Both the position numbers and the translations under genes were made by a program. A model generated the notes under the pieces. It was not told the DNA's origin. It saw only the letters and a list, made by a program, of their open reading frames with translations, and searched no databases. This document shows, one piece after another, positions 24,049 through 34,790 of a DNA stretch of 64,000 bases; position 1 is the stretch's first letter; every line of letters starts with the position of its first letter. This stretch comes from Hemicordylus capensis (lineage: Eukaryota; Chordata; Lepidosauria; Squamata; Cordylidae). The stretch covers positions 54,956,001 to 55,020,000 of the forward strand of contig NC_069662.1 in the NCBI RefSeq assembly GCF_027244095.1, read 5' to 3'.

Positions 24049-25417
24049 AATGATAATGTGTGACAAGATAAAAACATGTAAAATTGTGTACTTGCATTTT
24101 GAACACCCTCTGGGATATAACATACCAGAAAGGTCTGTAGTTTCATTACTAAATTATTTGAATGGGATTTTTGGAAAACCTAGACATTTTGATAAACCTG
24201 TTGACAGCAGCACGAATGTCTACAGTCTCTGATGGGAGGAAACCGGTTTCTCCCTCAATCACAGACTGGTTTTTACAGAATCTGAGACAGCTGTAATGGC
24301 AAAACTGACGTATTTCATCCAAGATCAGGAGAACTTCACAACACAAAGCCAGTTCATTTCAAGTTGGTCAAGGCTTGCCTTATATTGGAACAACAAACTA
24401 TTATTTTAACTTGTGTGTTATTTTCCTTATTATGATAGTTTAAATATTTTTGAATGATGTCTTTAACTATTGTAAATAAAAATACATATTTAAAAAGAAA
24501 GAGGTGTAGACTGTGCTTGATATAAAACATGAGATACACTACACGGTTCAAGTCTCTGGGGTGAAGACAAGACACTGTGCACGTTCAAAAGCAATTATCT
24601 TCTTCACTTGTCACAGAACTGAGCTGATTCCAAGTTGAGCTCTGGTTCAAAGTAAGCCCTGCTTTCTGTGGATGTAAAGGAAACCCCCTTTTCACAAACA
24701 CGGGAGGACCCTGAATGTTTCCACAGCTGCATAGAAGCCACTTTCTATGAACAGGTCCCAGGCTGCAGCTGGGAAAACATTTAATTGAGTTTGAGTGGCA
24801 GGGGCCAGTCAAGCACATCCCGCCCATGGAATCAGCATCCTGAGGTCAGCTCCCACTCACATAGTTGGAACATTTCAATCTTATTCCAGCCATGCAGGAG
24901 CCACTTACAGAGAAGGAGCTCTAATACAGCTAGGATAACATTTAAAGGGCTCCAGTGATTTGAGTTGCTTTGAGTCATACGGCTTTTCTTTCAGCTGGCA
25001 GAGGCAATTTTTAAACTGTACTCCCCAGTCACCTTTCATAATGTGCACAGTTTGCACTAAAACCAACCCCTTGGAATGGCAACAATGATCAAATGGCACT
25101 AATCCAGGGCAGCAGGTGGAGTTCACCGAAAGAGACTTTCTTGGTAATCATTACAAATAGGTAATTTAACTTGCCTGTGCACTTTTAATGTGATGACTAG
25201 CAATGTAATGCAGGCATTTGCCATCCTTTCAAATGTTTCAAGACAAAAACAGGAGGCATGAAGCATTGTCAACCCTCCCAGCCTAGACACCCAACAACTA
25301 TATTTGCTGTTTCCTGGCCATGGCTTTTTTTTTCTGGGGGGAAAAAGCTTTCTTCTTCAGAAAAAAATGGGGGAAACTGCCTCCCACCCAGGCCTTCGCA
25401 TCTTTAGGCAGGAGTGA
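24049..25417. other. Unassigned stretch
   Basis: AT-rich to 24480, then unique-looking DNA. No gene or element boundaries seen. Confidence 0.4.
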
Positions 25418-25425
25418 CTCTAGAA

Positions 25426-25537
25426 CAGGGCTGCCCAACTTTGGCCCTCCAGCTGTTTTTGGACTACAGCTCCCAGCATCCCCAGCCAGTGGCCAATAGT
25501 CAGGGATCTGCAGGAGGATTGAAGATGGGCTGCCTTC
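25426..25537. mobile_element. hAT-like hairpin MITE (CAGGGCTGCCCAAC type)
   Basis: Begins CAGGGCTGCCCAACTTTGG and ends AAGATGGGCTGCC, with the GGACTACAGCTCCCAGC core and a shortened second arm. Flanks CTCTAGAA / CTCTGGAA are an 8-bp duplication with one difference. Confidence 0.75.
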
Positions 25538-25621
25538 CTCTGGAACAAATTGTTTGGGGGAGCAGAAGGGTGGCAAAGAATATTATTAGAGAGAGGATTT
25601 TGCTATACATTAAATACTTAT

Positions 25622-25692
25622 GAAGTGTGCCGTCAAGTCGATTTCGACTCCTGGTGCCCACAGAGCCCTGTGGTAGAATACAGGAGAGGTAA
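25622..25692 (-). repeat. Sauria SINE 3' fragment
   Basis: GTGTGCCGTCAAGTCGATTTC and AGAATACAGGAG match the tail of 49834-50047; the rest of the SINE is missing. Confidence 0.75.
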
Positions 25693-25712
25693 GGTGATTA
25701 CAGAACAAACAA

Positions 25713-25965
25713 ACATTTATATATATCGCTTTTTGACAAAATGTCAAGCAGTTTACATAGAGAAAACAATAATAAATTAATAAGATGAATCCCTGTCCCC
25801 AAAAGACTCATAGTCTAAAAAGAAACATAAGGTAGACACCACCAGCAGCCCTGGTGGAGGGATGCTGTGCTGGGGCTGGATAAGGCCAGTTTCTCTCCCC
25901 CTGCTATAAGAGAGTCACCACTTTAAAAGGCACAGACACTTCTTTGCTCAGTTAATCAATGCTGG
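25713..25965 (-). repeat. L2-tailed interspersed repeat (family A)
   Basis: Reverse copy with CCCCAAAAGACTCATAGTC, CCTGGTGGAGGGATGCTGTGC and GTCACCACTTTAAAAGG. Confidence 0.65.
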
Positions 25966-26086
25966 CTCAAGTCCTCTCTACCTAGTAGCACTGGTTTCTT
26001 CTGCTACTTGTTCTGGGGTAGAGGAGTGAGGCCTCTTTAAGCAACTGAGACCCTTTAAAATAATTAAGCTATAGTACCATAATATG

Positions 26087-26320
26087 GGCCACCTACTGGT
26101 GCAGCAGGGAAATAACTTGCCTAGGGAGCAAAAGGTTGCTGGTTCAAATCTTGAAACATCTGTATTGGGCAGCAGCAATATAGGAAGATGCGAAAAGGCA
26201 TCTGTTCATACTGCGTGGGAGTTGGCAATGGTAAACCCCTCCTGTATTCTACTGAAGACAACCACATGGCTCTGTGGTCACCAGGAGTCAACAGTGACTT
26301 GATGGCACAACTTTACCTTC
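26087..26320 (+). mobile_element. Sauria SINE
   Basis: GCCACCTACTGGTGCAGCAGG head, degenerate B box GGTTCAAATC at 26141, and the same body; the 3' end reads GGAGTCAACAGTGACTTGATGG, more decayed than the 13068 copy. Confidence 0.85.
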
Positions 26321-27009
26321 TACCATAAAATAATATGACTCCGCCGTGTAGTCTGCTACTTTGCTGTAAAGTTCCAGTCTGGTGGAAGGGAGATTGGGAA
26401 GTATTTTGTGGGGAGCATCCGTTACCCTTACTGGCTACCCTTTGGAGTCATCCCTGATATTTGGGTAAACATTTTGCCTTAAGTACAGCCAGCTACAATT
26501 AAACAAAATAGCAGCATGACATCTTATTCTTGGGTGGAGGAAAACCAAACATATCTCCCTCCATCTTGGCTATAACTTCATGACTGATCCAAGCTAGCCA
26601 CTGGCTTTCCTTGTTGTGCCAAATCTTTACAGGATCTTCCAAGTGTTCACTGGCACTGCCAATAATGTAGCAGCCATACACTTTAAAAATCCACCATACA
26701 CTTCAAGAGAGAAATTCCTGATGATGTGATTGCAATCAAAGTGTAGTTTGGGCAATTAGCATACTGTTTACATGATTTGCCTGTTGTATTCTGAATGCAA
26801 GAGGTTAATTTTAAATTGAAGAATTTAATTGGGAGAGGGTTGAAGCAGTGAATGGAAGGAAATAAGAATGATGGGATTGGAGAGGAAATGGATATATGAA
26901 GGTAATAAACAGAGCAAAAAATTAGAGGGAGGCAAAAATCATGAGGATCTGGAGATCTCTGTTAGTCTAAGACTTCCAAAGACATTGTCTTGAGAAGTTA
27001 TAGATTTTA

Positions 27010-27192
27010 CTGTATTTACCTGAATATAAGATTATTCTGAATTTAAGATGATCCCCTTAAAAATGCAGGTTAAATACAGCTTATGCCTGCATTGATCCAC
27101 AAGGAAGAAGATTATAAATTTAAGATGACCCCACAATTTCTAACAGGAAAGAACTTGGGGGGAAACCTAGTCTTGGATTCAGGTAAATACAG
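27010..27192. mobile_element. Mariner-like MITE (CTGTATTTACCTGAATA type)
   Basis: 183 bp with inverted ends CTGTATTTACCTGAATATAAG and CTTGGATTCAGGTAAATACAG, flanked by TA on both sides. Inner TTTAAGATGATCCCC / TTTAAGATGACCCC is a direct echo. No coding frame. Confidence 0.85.
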
Positions 27193-27410
27193 TACTTGCT
27201 CACAATGAGCTAGACACCTGGAATCTCCTAACTAGAACCAGAAAATCTCCTATGGCAGCACTGGTGTGTTGAGAGGTCCTTATTTGGCATGGTTTCTAGA
27301 ACTCTATTTACACTCATATCATGTGCTCAGATTCTGCACAGCAGTCAGTACAGTGATATTTTGTGCATTCATGGGGGTCCTGCCAGGTCCTTAGCCCCCA
27401 AACCAACTTG

Positions 27411-28310
27411 CTAACTTGGCAAAGAGGCACCTTTTACCGTGGTGATTCTCTTTATTTAGCAGGGGGAGAGTAACTGGCCCTATCCACCCCAGCACAGTAC
27501 CTCCAGTGACTGTTACTGGTGTCTATCTTGTACTTCTTTTTAGATTGTGAGCTCTTTGGGGACAGGGATCCATCTTATTTGTTTATTACTAGCGGAACCC
27601 GCACAGAGCAACTGTGCGACAGTACACTCCTGCTCCGCTCCCCGTTGCCCTCCGTCCGGGCCTGCTGCCGTGCCTCCTCCTTACTGGGGCGGCAGGTCAT
27701 TTTCTCTCCCTTTGTGTGGTGAAGGGCCATTTTCGGCCTGGCCGCCACCGCGCCTCTTCCTCACCGGGTGGTGGGCCGTCATTTTCAGCTGGGCCCCACT
27801 GCTACTGCACCTCCTCCTGAGCCCGCCGACAGCCTCTTCCGGGCAGCGGGGCTTTGCCCACCACCGGGCTCCCTTCCTCCCTGCCAGTCATTTTCAGGCG
27901 GCCTTGCCGCCACCATGTTGCCTACTAAGCCTGTTGTCTGAGCAGAGGGCCACCATTTTCGGCTGGGCCCCGCTGCCACCACACCTCCTCCTGAGCCCGC
28001 CTGCGGCCTCCTCCAGACAGCGGGGCTTTCCCTGCCTGCCTGCCAGCCAGCCATTTTCGGGCAGCCGTGCCACCTCTGCGTCCCCGTTGTCTGTCCCGGC
28101 GCTGAGCAGCGGCTCCACCCCTGCCTTTTCATTGGCCGCGACTGCAGTGGGGCAAGCCAAACATCCACAGCATCCCCTCACACCTCCAAGCAGTTCTCTA
28201 CTCAGTCGGCCATAAGAGAATTAAATATATATATATTCTCTGTGTAAAGTGCCCTGAGCCACTTTTGGAAGGGCGGTATGGAAATCTAATTAAAATCAAA
28301 TACTACTACT
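27411..28310 (+). repeat. L2-tailed interspersed repeat (family A) split by a GC-rich insertion
   Basis: Family A body occupies 27411-27593. The tail resumes at about 28216 (TTCTCTGTGTAAAGTGCCC, AGGGCGGTATGG) and ends in a (TAC)n/(AAT)n run. The intervening 27594-28215 is a foreign insertion. Confidence 0.7.
27594..28215 (+). mobile_element. Unclassified GC-rich insertion with terminal hairpin and inner tandem units
   Basis: The left end CCCGCACAGAGCAACTGTGCG folds as a hairpin; the right end reads AAGAGAATTAAATATA. Inside, two imperfect blocks of about 170 bp follow each other (starting near 27777 and 27949), each with CATTTTC(A/G)GCTGGGCCCC, CCTCCTCCTGAGCCCGCC and GCGGGGCTTT. It interrupts a family A repeat. 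The same ends occur at 52776-53158, so this is an insertion family. I do not know its class; the long plus frame (27547-28215) is a GC artefact. Confidence 0.6.
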
Positions 28311-28329
28311 ACTAAAAATAATAATAATT

Positions 28330-29200
28330 AAAAAAAATCTTCTCCCGCCCCCTCACGCTGCTGCGGCTGTGAGCGCCATCAGCCCAATCAGAGGCTCTCC
28401 CGCGCTCGCAGGGAGCCCCGCTCCTCCCTCACAGGCCCGAGCAGCAGCCAGCCAGCCCCCTGCTTATTGCCTTAACAGTTTCCCCGAGCCAAGGAGGCGC
28501 TGGTCGAGGCACAGGTAAGGCACTGCAAGCGCTACCATGCCCGGGTGGGCTGGGGGGCCTCGCCGGCGCTGTGGAGAGAGGAGCCTGCCAGGTGTGGCAG
28601 CGGCACTTGGGGAAGCCTCTCTGCGCGTGTTACACAATCCCCTCCCAGTCCCTCCTGCAGACGGAAGAGAGGTGGAGTGTCCCTCCTTCCCTCCCTCCCT
28701 CCCAGCCCAGATGGACCCGCTGCTCTTTCTCCCCTCCCGGCTCCCCCATTTCCAGTCAGGCCGATTTGGGGGTTAAAGAGTCCAAAGTCCCAGAAGTCAG
28801 TCAGTTCCCAGGGAGAGAGGTCAGGTGCGCGACCCCAACTAGGAAACCTTGGTAATGACGTGCTACGAGGGTTGCCCTTAGTCCGGATTCTCCCCAGATG
28901 GGGCGCACTGTTTTTGGATGTCTGGGACTTCTTTTTGCTGGGTTCTGGGAGGCATCTGGCTTTTATATGGACGCCGCCTGTCTCTGCTGCCACGGGTGGC
29001 TCGGTGCGCTCCCTCCCACCTCTTCCCCGCCTCCCAGTAACATCGATTGCCCCGTGGGAAGCCGGAGGGCAGCTTCTGCTGCAGGCTGTGCTCGCGTCAC
29101 ATGGCCCACTGGCTGCTCTGCTGCTCCGGGCAGAATCCGGAGGGCGTGGCAGGAGCCCCGCGCCGGCCCAGCACGTGCTGCTCCTTCAGCAGGTGAGGCC
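28330..29200. promoter_or_regulatory. CpG-rich block with CCAAT box and splice-donor-like sites (candidate promoter / first exon)
   Basis: This stretch is markedly GC- and CpG-rich (for example CTCCCGCGCTCGCAGG near 28397) compared with the AT-rich surroundings. A CCAATCAGAG motif lies at about 28384. A near-perfect splice donor, CACAG|GTAAGG, lies at about 28510-28520, and a second, CAG|GTGAGG, at about 29189. No TATA box is evident. The long plus-strand frame 28545-29318 (257 codons) and its minus-strand shadow look like by-products of high GC content: they have low-complexity composition and no recognisable domain. A hAT-like element starts just downstream at 29308. It could be the promoter of a non-coding RNA or of a gene outside the window, or an old GC-rich repeat that I do not recognise. 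Confidence 0.35.
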
Positions 29201-29307
29201 TGAGACAGCGGCAATGATGAGGACCAGAGAAGGGAGACTGGAGGCTTGGCTCAGAGAGAGACACCCCAAGTGGCATATGCTGCACACCTTGCTGGGCTCC
29301 TCTCATC

Positions 29308-29474
29308 CAGGGGTGTAGCTAGGAAAGAGGGGGCCCTGTTCATCCCTCTCTCTGGCGGCTCCCCAGAGCGAGGGAGATAATGAAGAAAATTGGGAGGGAT
29401 AGAGCTGGAGGGCCCTCAGGAGCTGGGGGGCCGTGCTTTTTGAACCCTTTCGCTCAATTATAGCTGTGCCCATG
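29308..29474. mobile_element. hAT-like MITE, CAGGGGYGTAGC family
   Basis: Starts CAGGGGTGTAGCTAGG and ends TATAGCTGTGCCCATG, with a perfect 8-bp duplication CTCTCATC on both sides. It lies at the downstream edge of the CpG-rich block. Confidence 0.85.
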
Positions 29475-29927
29475 CTCTCATCCCTGGGCATGGCCAGGCT
29501 TGCGGCTAGATATGTGAGGGAGAGGGAGCGGAGGAGAGGCAGCCAGCCCAGGCTGTGTGGAGGTGGTGGGTGCACACACAGGTAGGCAGCAAAGGGCTGC
29601 AGCTGAGATTCTGCCAATGAGATGTGAGTGATACTACCTGTGTGCCCACAGAGCAGGAGGGAGGGTCCTGGAATTGGAATGGAAAGGGTAGATTTAAAAA
29701 AGCATATCTAGTGGGGTAGGTTGGGGTGGGGAAGGTAGTCAAAAGAAAAGTGTGGATAAAGAACCCTAGTAGGGATCACCACCGTGTGTGTGCACACACA
29801 TGCATGTGCTCTGGTGTGAGGGATGGAGAAGGTGGGATGGGGTAGGCTAGGTGAAAACCTATTTTAGGGGAAAAAATTATTTTGGAAGAAATGGAGAGAG
29901 AGAGTAGGGCAATGTGAGAAATATAAC

Positions 29928-30034
29928 CAGAGGTATGCCTAAGTAATTTCGGAGCCTGGATCTAAAGGCCTTTGGAGCCTTTAGGCTCCCCCCGCCCACT
30001 CCTGCCACTGCAAGTTGAGCATCATCCCCCTACA

Positions 30035-30066
<32 letters not shown>

Positions 30067-30399
30067 CCGTGATGCATGCATTATTTGTAATACATGGGTT
30101 CTTGAGGGCACAAAGAGCAACTGAATTTGCAAGAATGTAAGAGTATAAAAATGGTATACTTATGCAAATATGCATTGGCAGAAACAATTCAACATGCAAC
30201 TTAACATATTCCAATTACACACATGTCTTTGCCCACTCCCTCCTCTGTCTCTAAAGCAGAGGTCACGCCCTGCTGCCTGGTGCAGTGCTAGCTGGTGGTG
30301 TGGTAGTCACACCACCCGGGACAGACTAAAGAGGATTTGGGGGCCCCTAGGGGGTGTGGAGGCCCTGGACTTTGGCCCAGAAGGGTAAGAGCACCTCTG
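29928..30399. mobile_element. hAT-like element, CAGAGGTGCACC family
   Basis: Starts CAGAGGTATGCCTAAGTAA and ends GGGTAAGAGCACCTCTG; flanks AATATAAC / ACTGTAAC agree at 6 of 8 positions. Shares TCGGAGCCTGG, AAAGGCCTTTGGAG, AAGTTGAGCATCATCCCCC and GGCCCTGGACTTTGGCCC with 39634-40070. It includes a (CA)n run. Confidence 0.75.
30037..30064. repeat. (CG)n(CA)n microsatellite
   Basis: GCGCGCGC followed by a CA run inside the hAT-like element 29928-30399. Confidence 0.9.
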
Positions 30400-30748
30400 A
30401 CTGTAACCTCTGTTAATGGAGCAAAGAGGCACCTTTGAAAAGTGCCACCCTATGCTTTAGAATCCGTGGAGATTCTAAGAGCCCTCTGCTTAAGGCCTCT
30501 ACTTCGGGAGCCCTCTGCTTAAGAGCCCTCTGCAAATAAAGCACCCTATGCTTTATCTACCTGTTGAACTGAGGGTTGTTTTCCCAGAAGATGACTATGT
30601 TAGAGACAGCTGTGATCTCATCTGGACTTGGGCTTCTTGTCACCCTCTGCTCTCTCTATCAGCAGTATGAAAAATCACATGCTTTATAGGCAAGCACATG
30701 ATTATCTCCTAAATCACACCACATCACAGGATCACAAGTAATAAATTA

Positions 30749-30821
30749 TGGCTAGGGATGATGGGAATTGTAGTTGAACAACAGCTGGAATGCTGAGGTT
30801 GCCTACCCTGTTCTAAGTAAA
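30749..30821. repeat. Half copy of the hairpin MITE family
   Basis: GGGATGATGGGAATTGTAG and AACAGCTGGAATGCTGAGG followed by CTACCCTG match one arm of the hairpin family; the other arm is absent. Confidence 0.55.
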
Positions 30822-31217
30822 ACTAACCTCTACATAGCTAGTGCCTTCCCTAGCGGTGTAGAAGAAGGAATTTTAGCAGATATGTAGTTAGCTTCCCTTT
30901 TCCTACCTGCCCATCATATTTGGTGTAGGGCTGATCTGCTATATTTTACACAGTTCTTTAAAAACATTTTTAAAGGCACTGAGCCACATTTTGTTTGTTG
31001 TGCCCCAAAAAGTCAAACCTTGAGTTAAAATATAAGATAAAATAAAGCACTGTGTTCACTACGTGTTTCCTGTGCTGAATGTTTAAATATATATCTTCTC
31101 ACCCCATGAAGTAGTTCCTTGGTGCAGACAAGCTAGTTATGGAGGCTAGCTTGCTAAACAACTTGGAAGTACTCTCCTACTTGCAGTTGGAGAATGGCTG
31201 GTGGTAAAACCAGGTTA

Positions 31218-31634
31218 TAAGGTTGTGCACGGAACCGCGGTGGGGTGGTTCGAAGGCGGCAGGGGAGGGTGCACTTATCCTTCCCGCCGCTTTTCCTCCA
31301 CCAGCGGCCTTCAGTAAGACAGCTGATCAGGGTGTCAGCGTACTTCCCTGCCACCCCATTGGCCGGATATAGCTGGAGGTCCTCAATGCATGTGCTGGCG
31401 CTGGCGATGCATGTGCTGGCATGTTGGGGACTTATGGCCATATCTGGCCAACGGGGGCAATGGGGTGGCATGGAGGTACGCTGCCACCCTGATCAGCTGT
31501 CTTACTGAAGGACGCCGGTGGAGGAAAAGCGGCGGGAGGGATGTGCACCATCCCCCGCTCGTAAAGCAGCACCCCTGCTGCCTTTGAACCAGCGGAACCG
31601 CTGGTTCTTCAAACCAGTTCCGTACACATTCCTA
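31218..31634. mobile_element. hAT-like foldback element, TAGGGATGTGC family
   Basis: 417 bp; starts TAAGGTTGTGCACGGAACC and ends CCGTACACATTCCTA; perfect 8-bp duplication CCAGGTTA. The arms are long (TAAGACAGCTGATCAGGGTG near 31315 against CCCTGATCAGCTGTCTTAC near 31487). Confidence 0.85.
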
Positions 31635-32316
31635 CCAGGTTAAGAAGCAGGGACCTTGAGAACTTAGCACCTAGACTGAGCAGACACACAGCTCTCCAGG
31701 TCATTGGCTTCTCCACAGTGGTGAACTGTATTTGTTCTCAATTTATCCTATTTTTAGCAAAGCATGCACATATTGTACCAATTAACTTGTGCAGATTTTA
31801 ATGCCTAAAAGACTTTTTGAAGACTTTTTTTGGCAAATAGCTCCAACTCTTTCCACTTTTTTAGTGACTGCTTTCTGTTGGATTTTGTCTTTCAAACTTC
31901 CAACAAAGGAAGCTGCTCACTCCAGTTACAAAGTAGAGTGCAGAGTTCTGTTGGTGCAGTCATATAAAGAACACGCATGGAGAGTGTAGTACAATCTAAA
32001 CTGAATAGGTTTGTTGGTGAAGTATGTTCTGGATAGTAAAGACCTCGTTTTGTCTAAGACCTCGTTCCATCTACTCTCCAAGAAGAAAGGAAGTGGACTG
32101 ACTCCCCACAGGAAATACCTGAGGATTCAGTGCAGGGATCATAGAGTAGAGGTAAAGCAGGGACAGGTAAGGAGACCCCTCACTAACTATATCTGCTCTC
32201 AATGCCCCTGGTGGTCATTAGGATAGTTGGTGCAAAAGGTCGATGCACTAGAACTCCATCTCCAAAACTTTCCACTTTTTAGCCTACTTTCCAGTAGGCT
32301 TATGAGATTATCCGGC

Positions 32317-32317
<1 letters not shown>

Positions 32318-32347
<30 letters not shown>
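32318..32347. repeat. (GT)n microsatellite
   Basis: A run of about fourteen GT units just before the tandem duplication at 32365. Confidence 0.95.
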
Positions 32348-32350
<3 letters not shown>

Positions 32351-32364
32351 TCTTTCCCTGTCAA

Positions 32365-32665
32365 CTTCACAATGTGGACCAGATTTGGTACAATTGTAGG
32401 GATACATAGGGACACCTCAACAAAGTAGTTTGTGATGGTGTCATCTGCCCCAATTCCAGATGGTAGATGCATAAATGTTTTAGGCACAAATGGGTTAACT
32501 TGTGAACTAACTGATTTGTGAACCCTCTAACTGATTTGGTACTGTTGTAGTGAGTGACACCACCTAACCAATTTGAACCAAATTTACTACAGGTGGGACA
32601 CATAGGGATGGTTCAATGGCATAGTTTGTGATTATGTAATCCACCCCAATTCAAGATGGTGGACG
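32365..32665 (+). repeat. Imperfect tandem duplication, about 196-bp period
   Basis: GACCAGATTTGGTACAATTG, ACATAGGGACACCTCAAC, AGTTTGTGATGGTGTCATC and CCCCAATTCCAGATGG (from about 32372) recur about 196 bp later as GAACCAAATTTACTACAGG, ACATAGGGATGGTTCAATGG, AGTTTGTGATTATGTAATCC and CCCCAATTCAAGATGG. Element class unknown. Confidence 0.6.
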
Positions 32666-32759
32666 TGTGCATGTTGGAGGTGCAAAAGTGTACATAGTTA
32701 AGTGTATTTAGTTAAATATTATATATTTTAGTTCTTACTTGTTTCACCTTCTGTATCTG

Positions 32760-32925
32760 GCAACCCTACATGGTTCTATTGCACCGTGCCTTTTTGATTT
32801 TGCCTATTGCTTTTGGTTAAAGCATTCCATCTTATTTATTATTTTTCTGTGTAAACCACCCTGATCCATTTTTGTAAGGGCGGTATAGAAATCAAACAAA
32901 CAAACAAACAAATAAAGCTGAATGA
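32760..32925 (+). repeat. L2-type 3' tail
   Basis: ATCTTATTTATTATTTTTCTG, AACCACCCTGATCCATTTTTG, AGGGCGGTATAGAAATC and an (AAAC)n run match the 3' end shared by L2 LINEs and their SINE partners in this window. Confidence 0.65.
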
Positions 32926-33214
32926 TATATCCATAGGCATGAAAAGTGGTGGGTGTCTTTTATTTATATGTATTTAAGTATTGGAGAATGATTGTCAGTT
33001 CAGTGGGATTCTTTGCCTATTGCTTTTGGTTTGGTCTTTGTCCTGAGGCTGACATGCAAGAGAAAGACTGTAAGTACAGAATGTACAATGGCGTGGCTGA
33101 TGTTCTGTGCGGGGTGGGAGGGTGGGATTGCCTTGGCTCTTCAGCCATTGCCATATAACCCAGAAATCACTTCTATGAGATCACTTCTCCAAGGCTGCAT
33201 GCCTGGGTCCTACT

Positions 33215-33558
33215 CAGGGGTGTAAGTACAATCGGGCAAGGGGAGACAGTTGTCTGGAGACCCACTGTCTTGGGGGGCCCCCCAGAGGCAAGTCACATGA
33301 CTGACTCCCCCAGCTGCGCACCTGCCCGGGCTTCCTTCAGTTGTATCCACCCTCTGAAACTGATGTGAGTGTTAAGACTTGGAGCTACCAGAACAGCAGC
33401 ATGTCTTTCTCTAGTAGCATTAAATGATTTGCATCATCCACCATTTACAAAACCTTAAAAAAAATAATTTAGGATGATGTTCATGAGCTGAGCTTCAGTG
33501 ATGGGGGCCCTTTTTAAAATCTTGTCTCTGGACCCACTCCAACCTTGCTACGCCCCTG
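33215..33558. mobile_element. hAT-like MITE, CAGGGGYGTAGC family
   Basis: 344 bp with ends CAGGGGTGTAAGTAC and CCTTGCTACGCCCCTG, and a perfect 8-bp duplication GTCCTACT. Internal sequence differs from the other family members except near the ends. Confidence 0.85.
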
Positions 33559-34351
33559 GTCCTACTGAATTCACAGCTGATCCACCAGCCCCCAACCTTC
33601 ATCCAGTGGAAGGGGCACATGTTAGACACCACAGCAGCTGCCACAGCCACACTTCTCTCTCCTGGAGCTTTTTCAGACAGCAGGCTTTACTGTAAGTTTG
33701 GGGCATAACAGATATTCCAATGAAAAAAAGAGGATCTTTTTTTAACCCTGGTCATAAATGGGGCTAGGTTCCAATATGGAGGGAAAACCTCAAATTGTGT
33801 GTGAAATGCTCTGTGAAATATTGCACAGACTTCGGGGTAAATCGGGCCAGTATGTGAATGCACACCCACCCTCCCAAAGCAAAATCACAGTAAAGTTGCA
33901 GTCTGAAAAAGCTCCTGCTCACCTCTGTCTTTTCAAAAGGTAGAGGGAGGTATGGAAGAACAGGAAGTGCCTTTAAATCACTTTCTGCCACTCTACTCCT
34001 TGCTCACTGCCTTTTCAAAAGGCAAAGTGGGATGGGGAGCAGAAGTGGTGGTGGTGGTGGCGGCAACCACCCTATAAGGGAGATAGAGCAGGGCTGCCAA
34101 GGGATTGGACAGGCATCAGCTGGGGGGAATCAGCCAGGGTGGGGGAGACAGATGGGGATGAGGGTGGGAAAACTCTGTTTGAAGCTCTCTCTGAACTGGT
34201 CAGCTTTCTGGCAAGATGCCCTGTGAGCTGCAGCTATTTTGGAAATGCATTCTTAGTTCACAGAACTGAGAGCAAGTTGTAAAAATAACCCATTCCGGAC
34301 TCAACATCTTCATGTACCCACAGAAATTGCTACAAGTGCCATCCTCTAGAG

Positions 34352-34540
34352 GCAAGAGAGCTGGTCTTGTGGTAGCAAGCATGACTTGTCCCCTTAGCTA
34401 AGCAGGGTCTGCCCTGGTTGCATATGAAAGGGAGACTAGAAGTGTGAACACTGTAAGATATTCTGCTTAGGGGATGGAGCCGCTCTGGGAAGAGGTGGAC
34501 CTATGGTCTGACTCAGTATATGGCAGCTTCCTGTGTTCCA
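34352..34540 (+). mobile_element. SINE with a 5S-rRNA-like segment
   Basis: After a short head (GCTGGTCTTGTGGTAGCAAG) the sequence AGCTAAGCAGGGTC, CCTGGTT and GGGAGAC aligns with the internal promoter region (box A to box C) of vertebrate 5S rRNA. The 3' part is TGGTCTGACTCAGTATATGG and CAGCTTCCTGTG. The reverse copy at 13741-13891 shares that 3' part and holds a middle section missing here. A fused tRNA-5S SINE is the likely class. Confidence 0.7.
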
Positions 34541-34673
34541 ACACTTTACAGTCTATAACTGGGTCACACTTGGGTCAATCACACATCCACTGACTTCTTC
34601 CACTTAATTTTGTGTTACTGAATGTGAATCTTAGGCCATGCCAACATCCAAAGTAAATATGAGGTTGCTTTGC

Positions 34674-34790
34674 CACCACTTAATTAACACAATATTTGGG
34701 TGAACTAGCCATTATTGTGTCTGCTTTGTTCATGATGAAATCTTTCATGGCACCATTTGCACAGAACACTGTCCTGATCAGAGCAAAAAA
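34674..34790 (+). repeat. About 117-bp direct repeat, left copy
   Basis: It shares AATATTTGGGTGAACTAGCC and TCATGGCACCATTTG with 36951-37066 in the same orientation, with only a handful of differences. The two copies bracket the gag-like relic. Confidence 0.8.

Noticed and set aside
27547-28215. 222-codon plus-strand frame
   Set aside because: It runs from a repeat body into the GC-rich insertion with tandem units; the amino-acid repeats mirror the DNA tandem units.
28545-29318. 257-codon plus-strand frame in the CpG-rich block
   Set aside because: GC-rich sequence lacks stop codons by chance; composition is low-complexity, overlapping frames on both strands are equally open, and no domain is recognisable.
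32318-32347. (GT)n run as a possible regulatory Z-DNA site
   Set aside because: A plain microsatellite next to other repeats; nothing ties it to a promoter.
34365-34440. 5S rRNA gene
   Set aside because: Only the internal promoter part matches; the 5' and 3' thirds of 5S rRNA are absent and a SINE 3' part follows.
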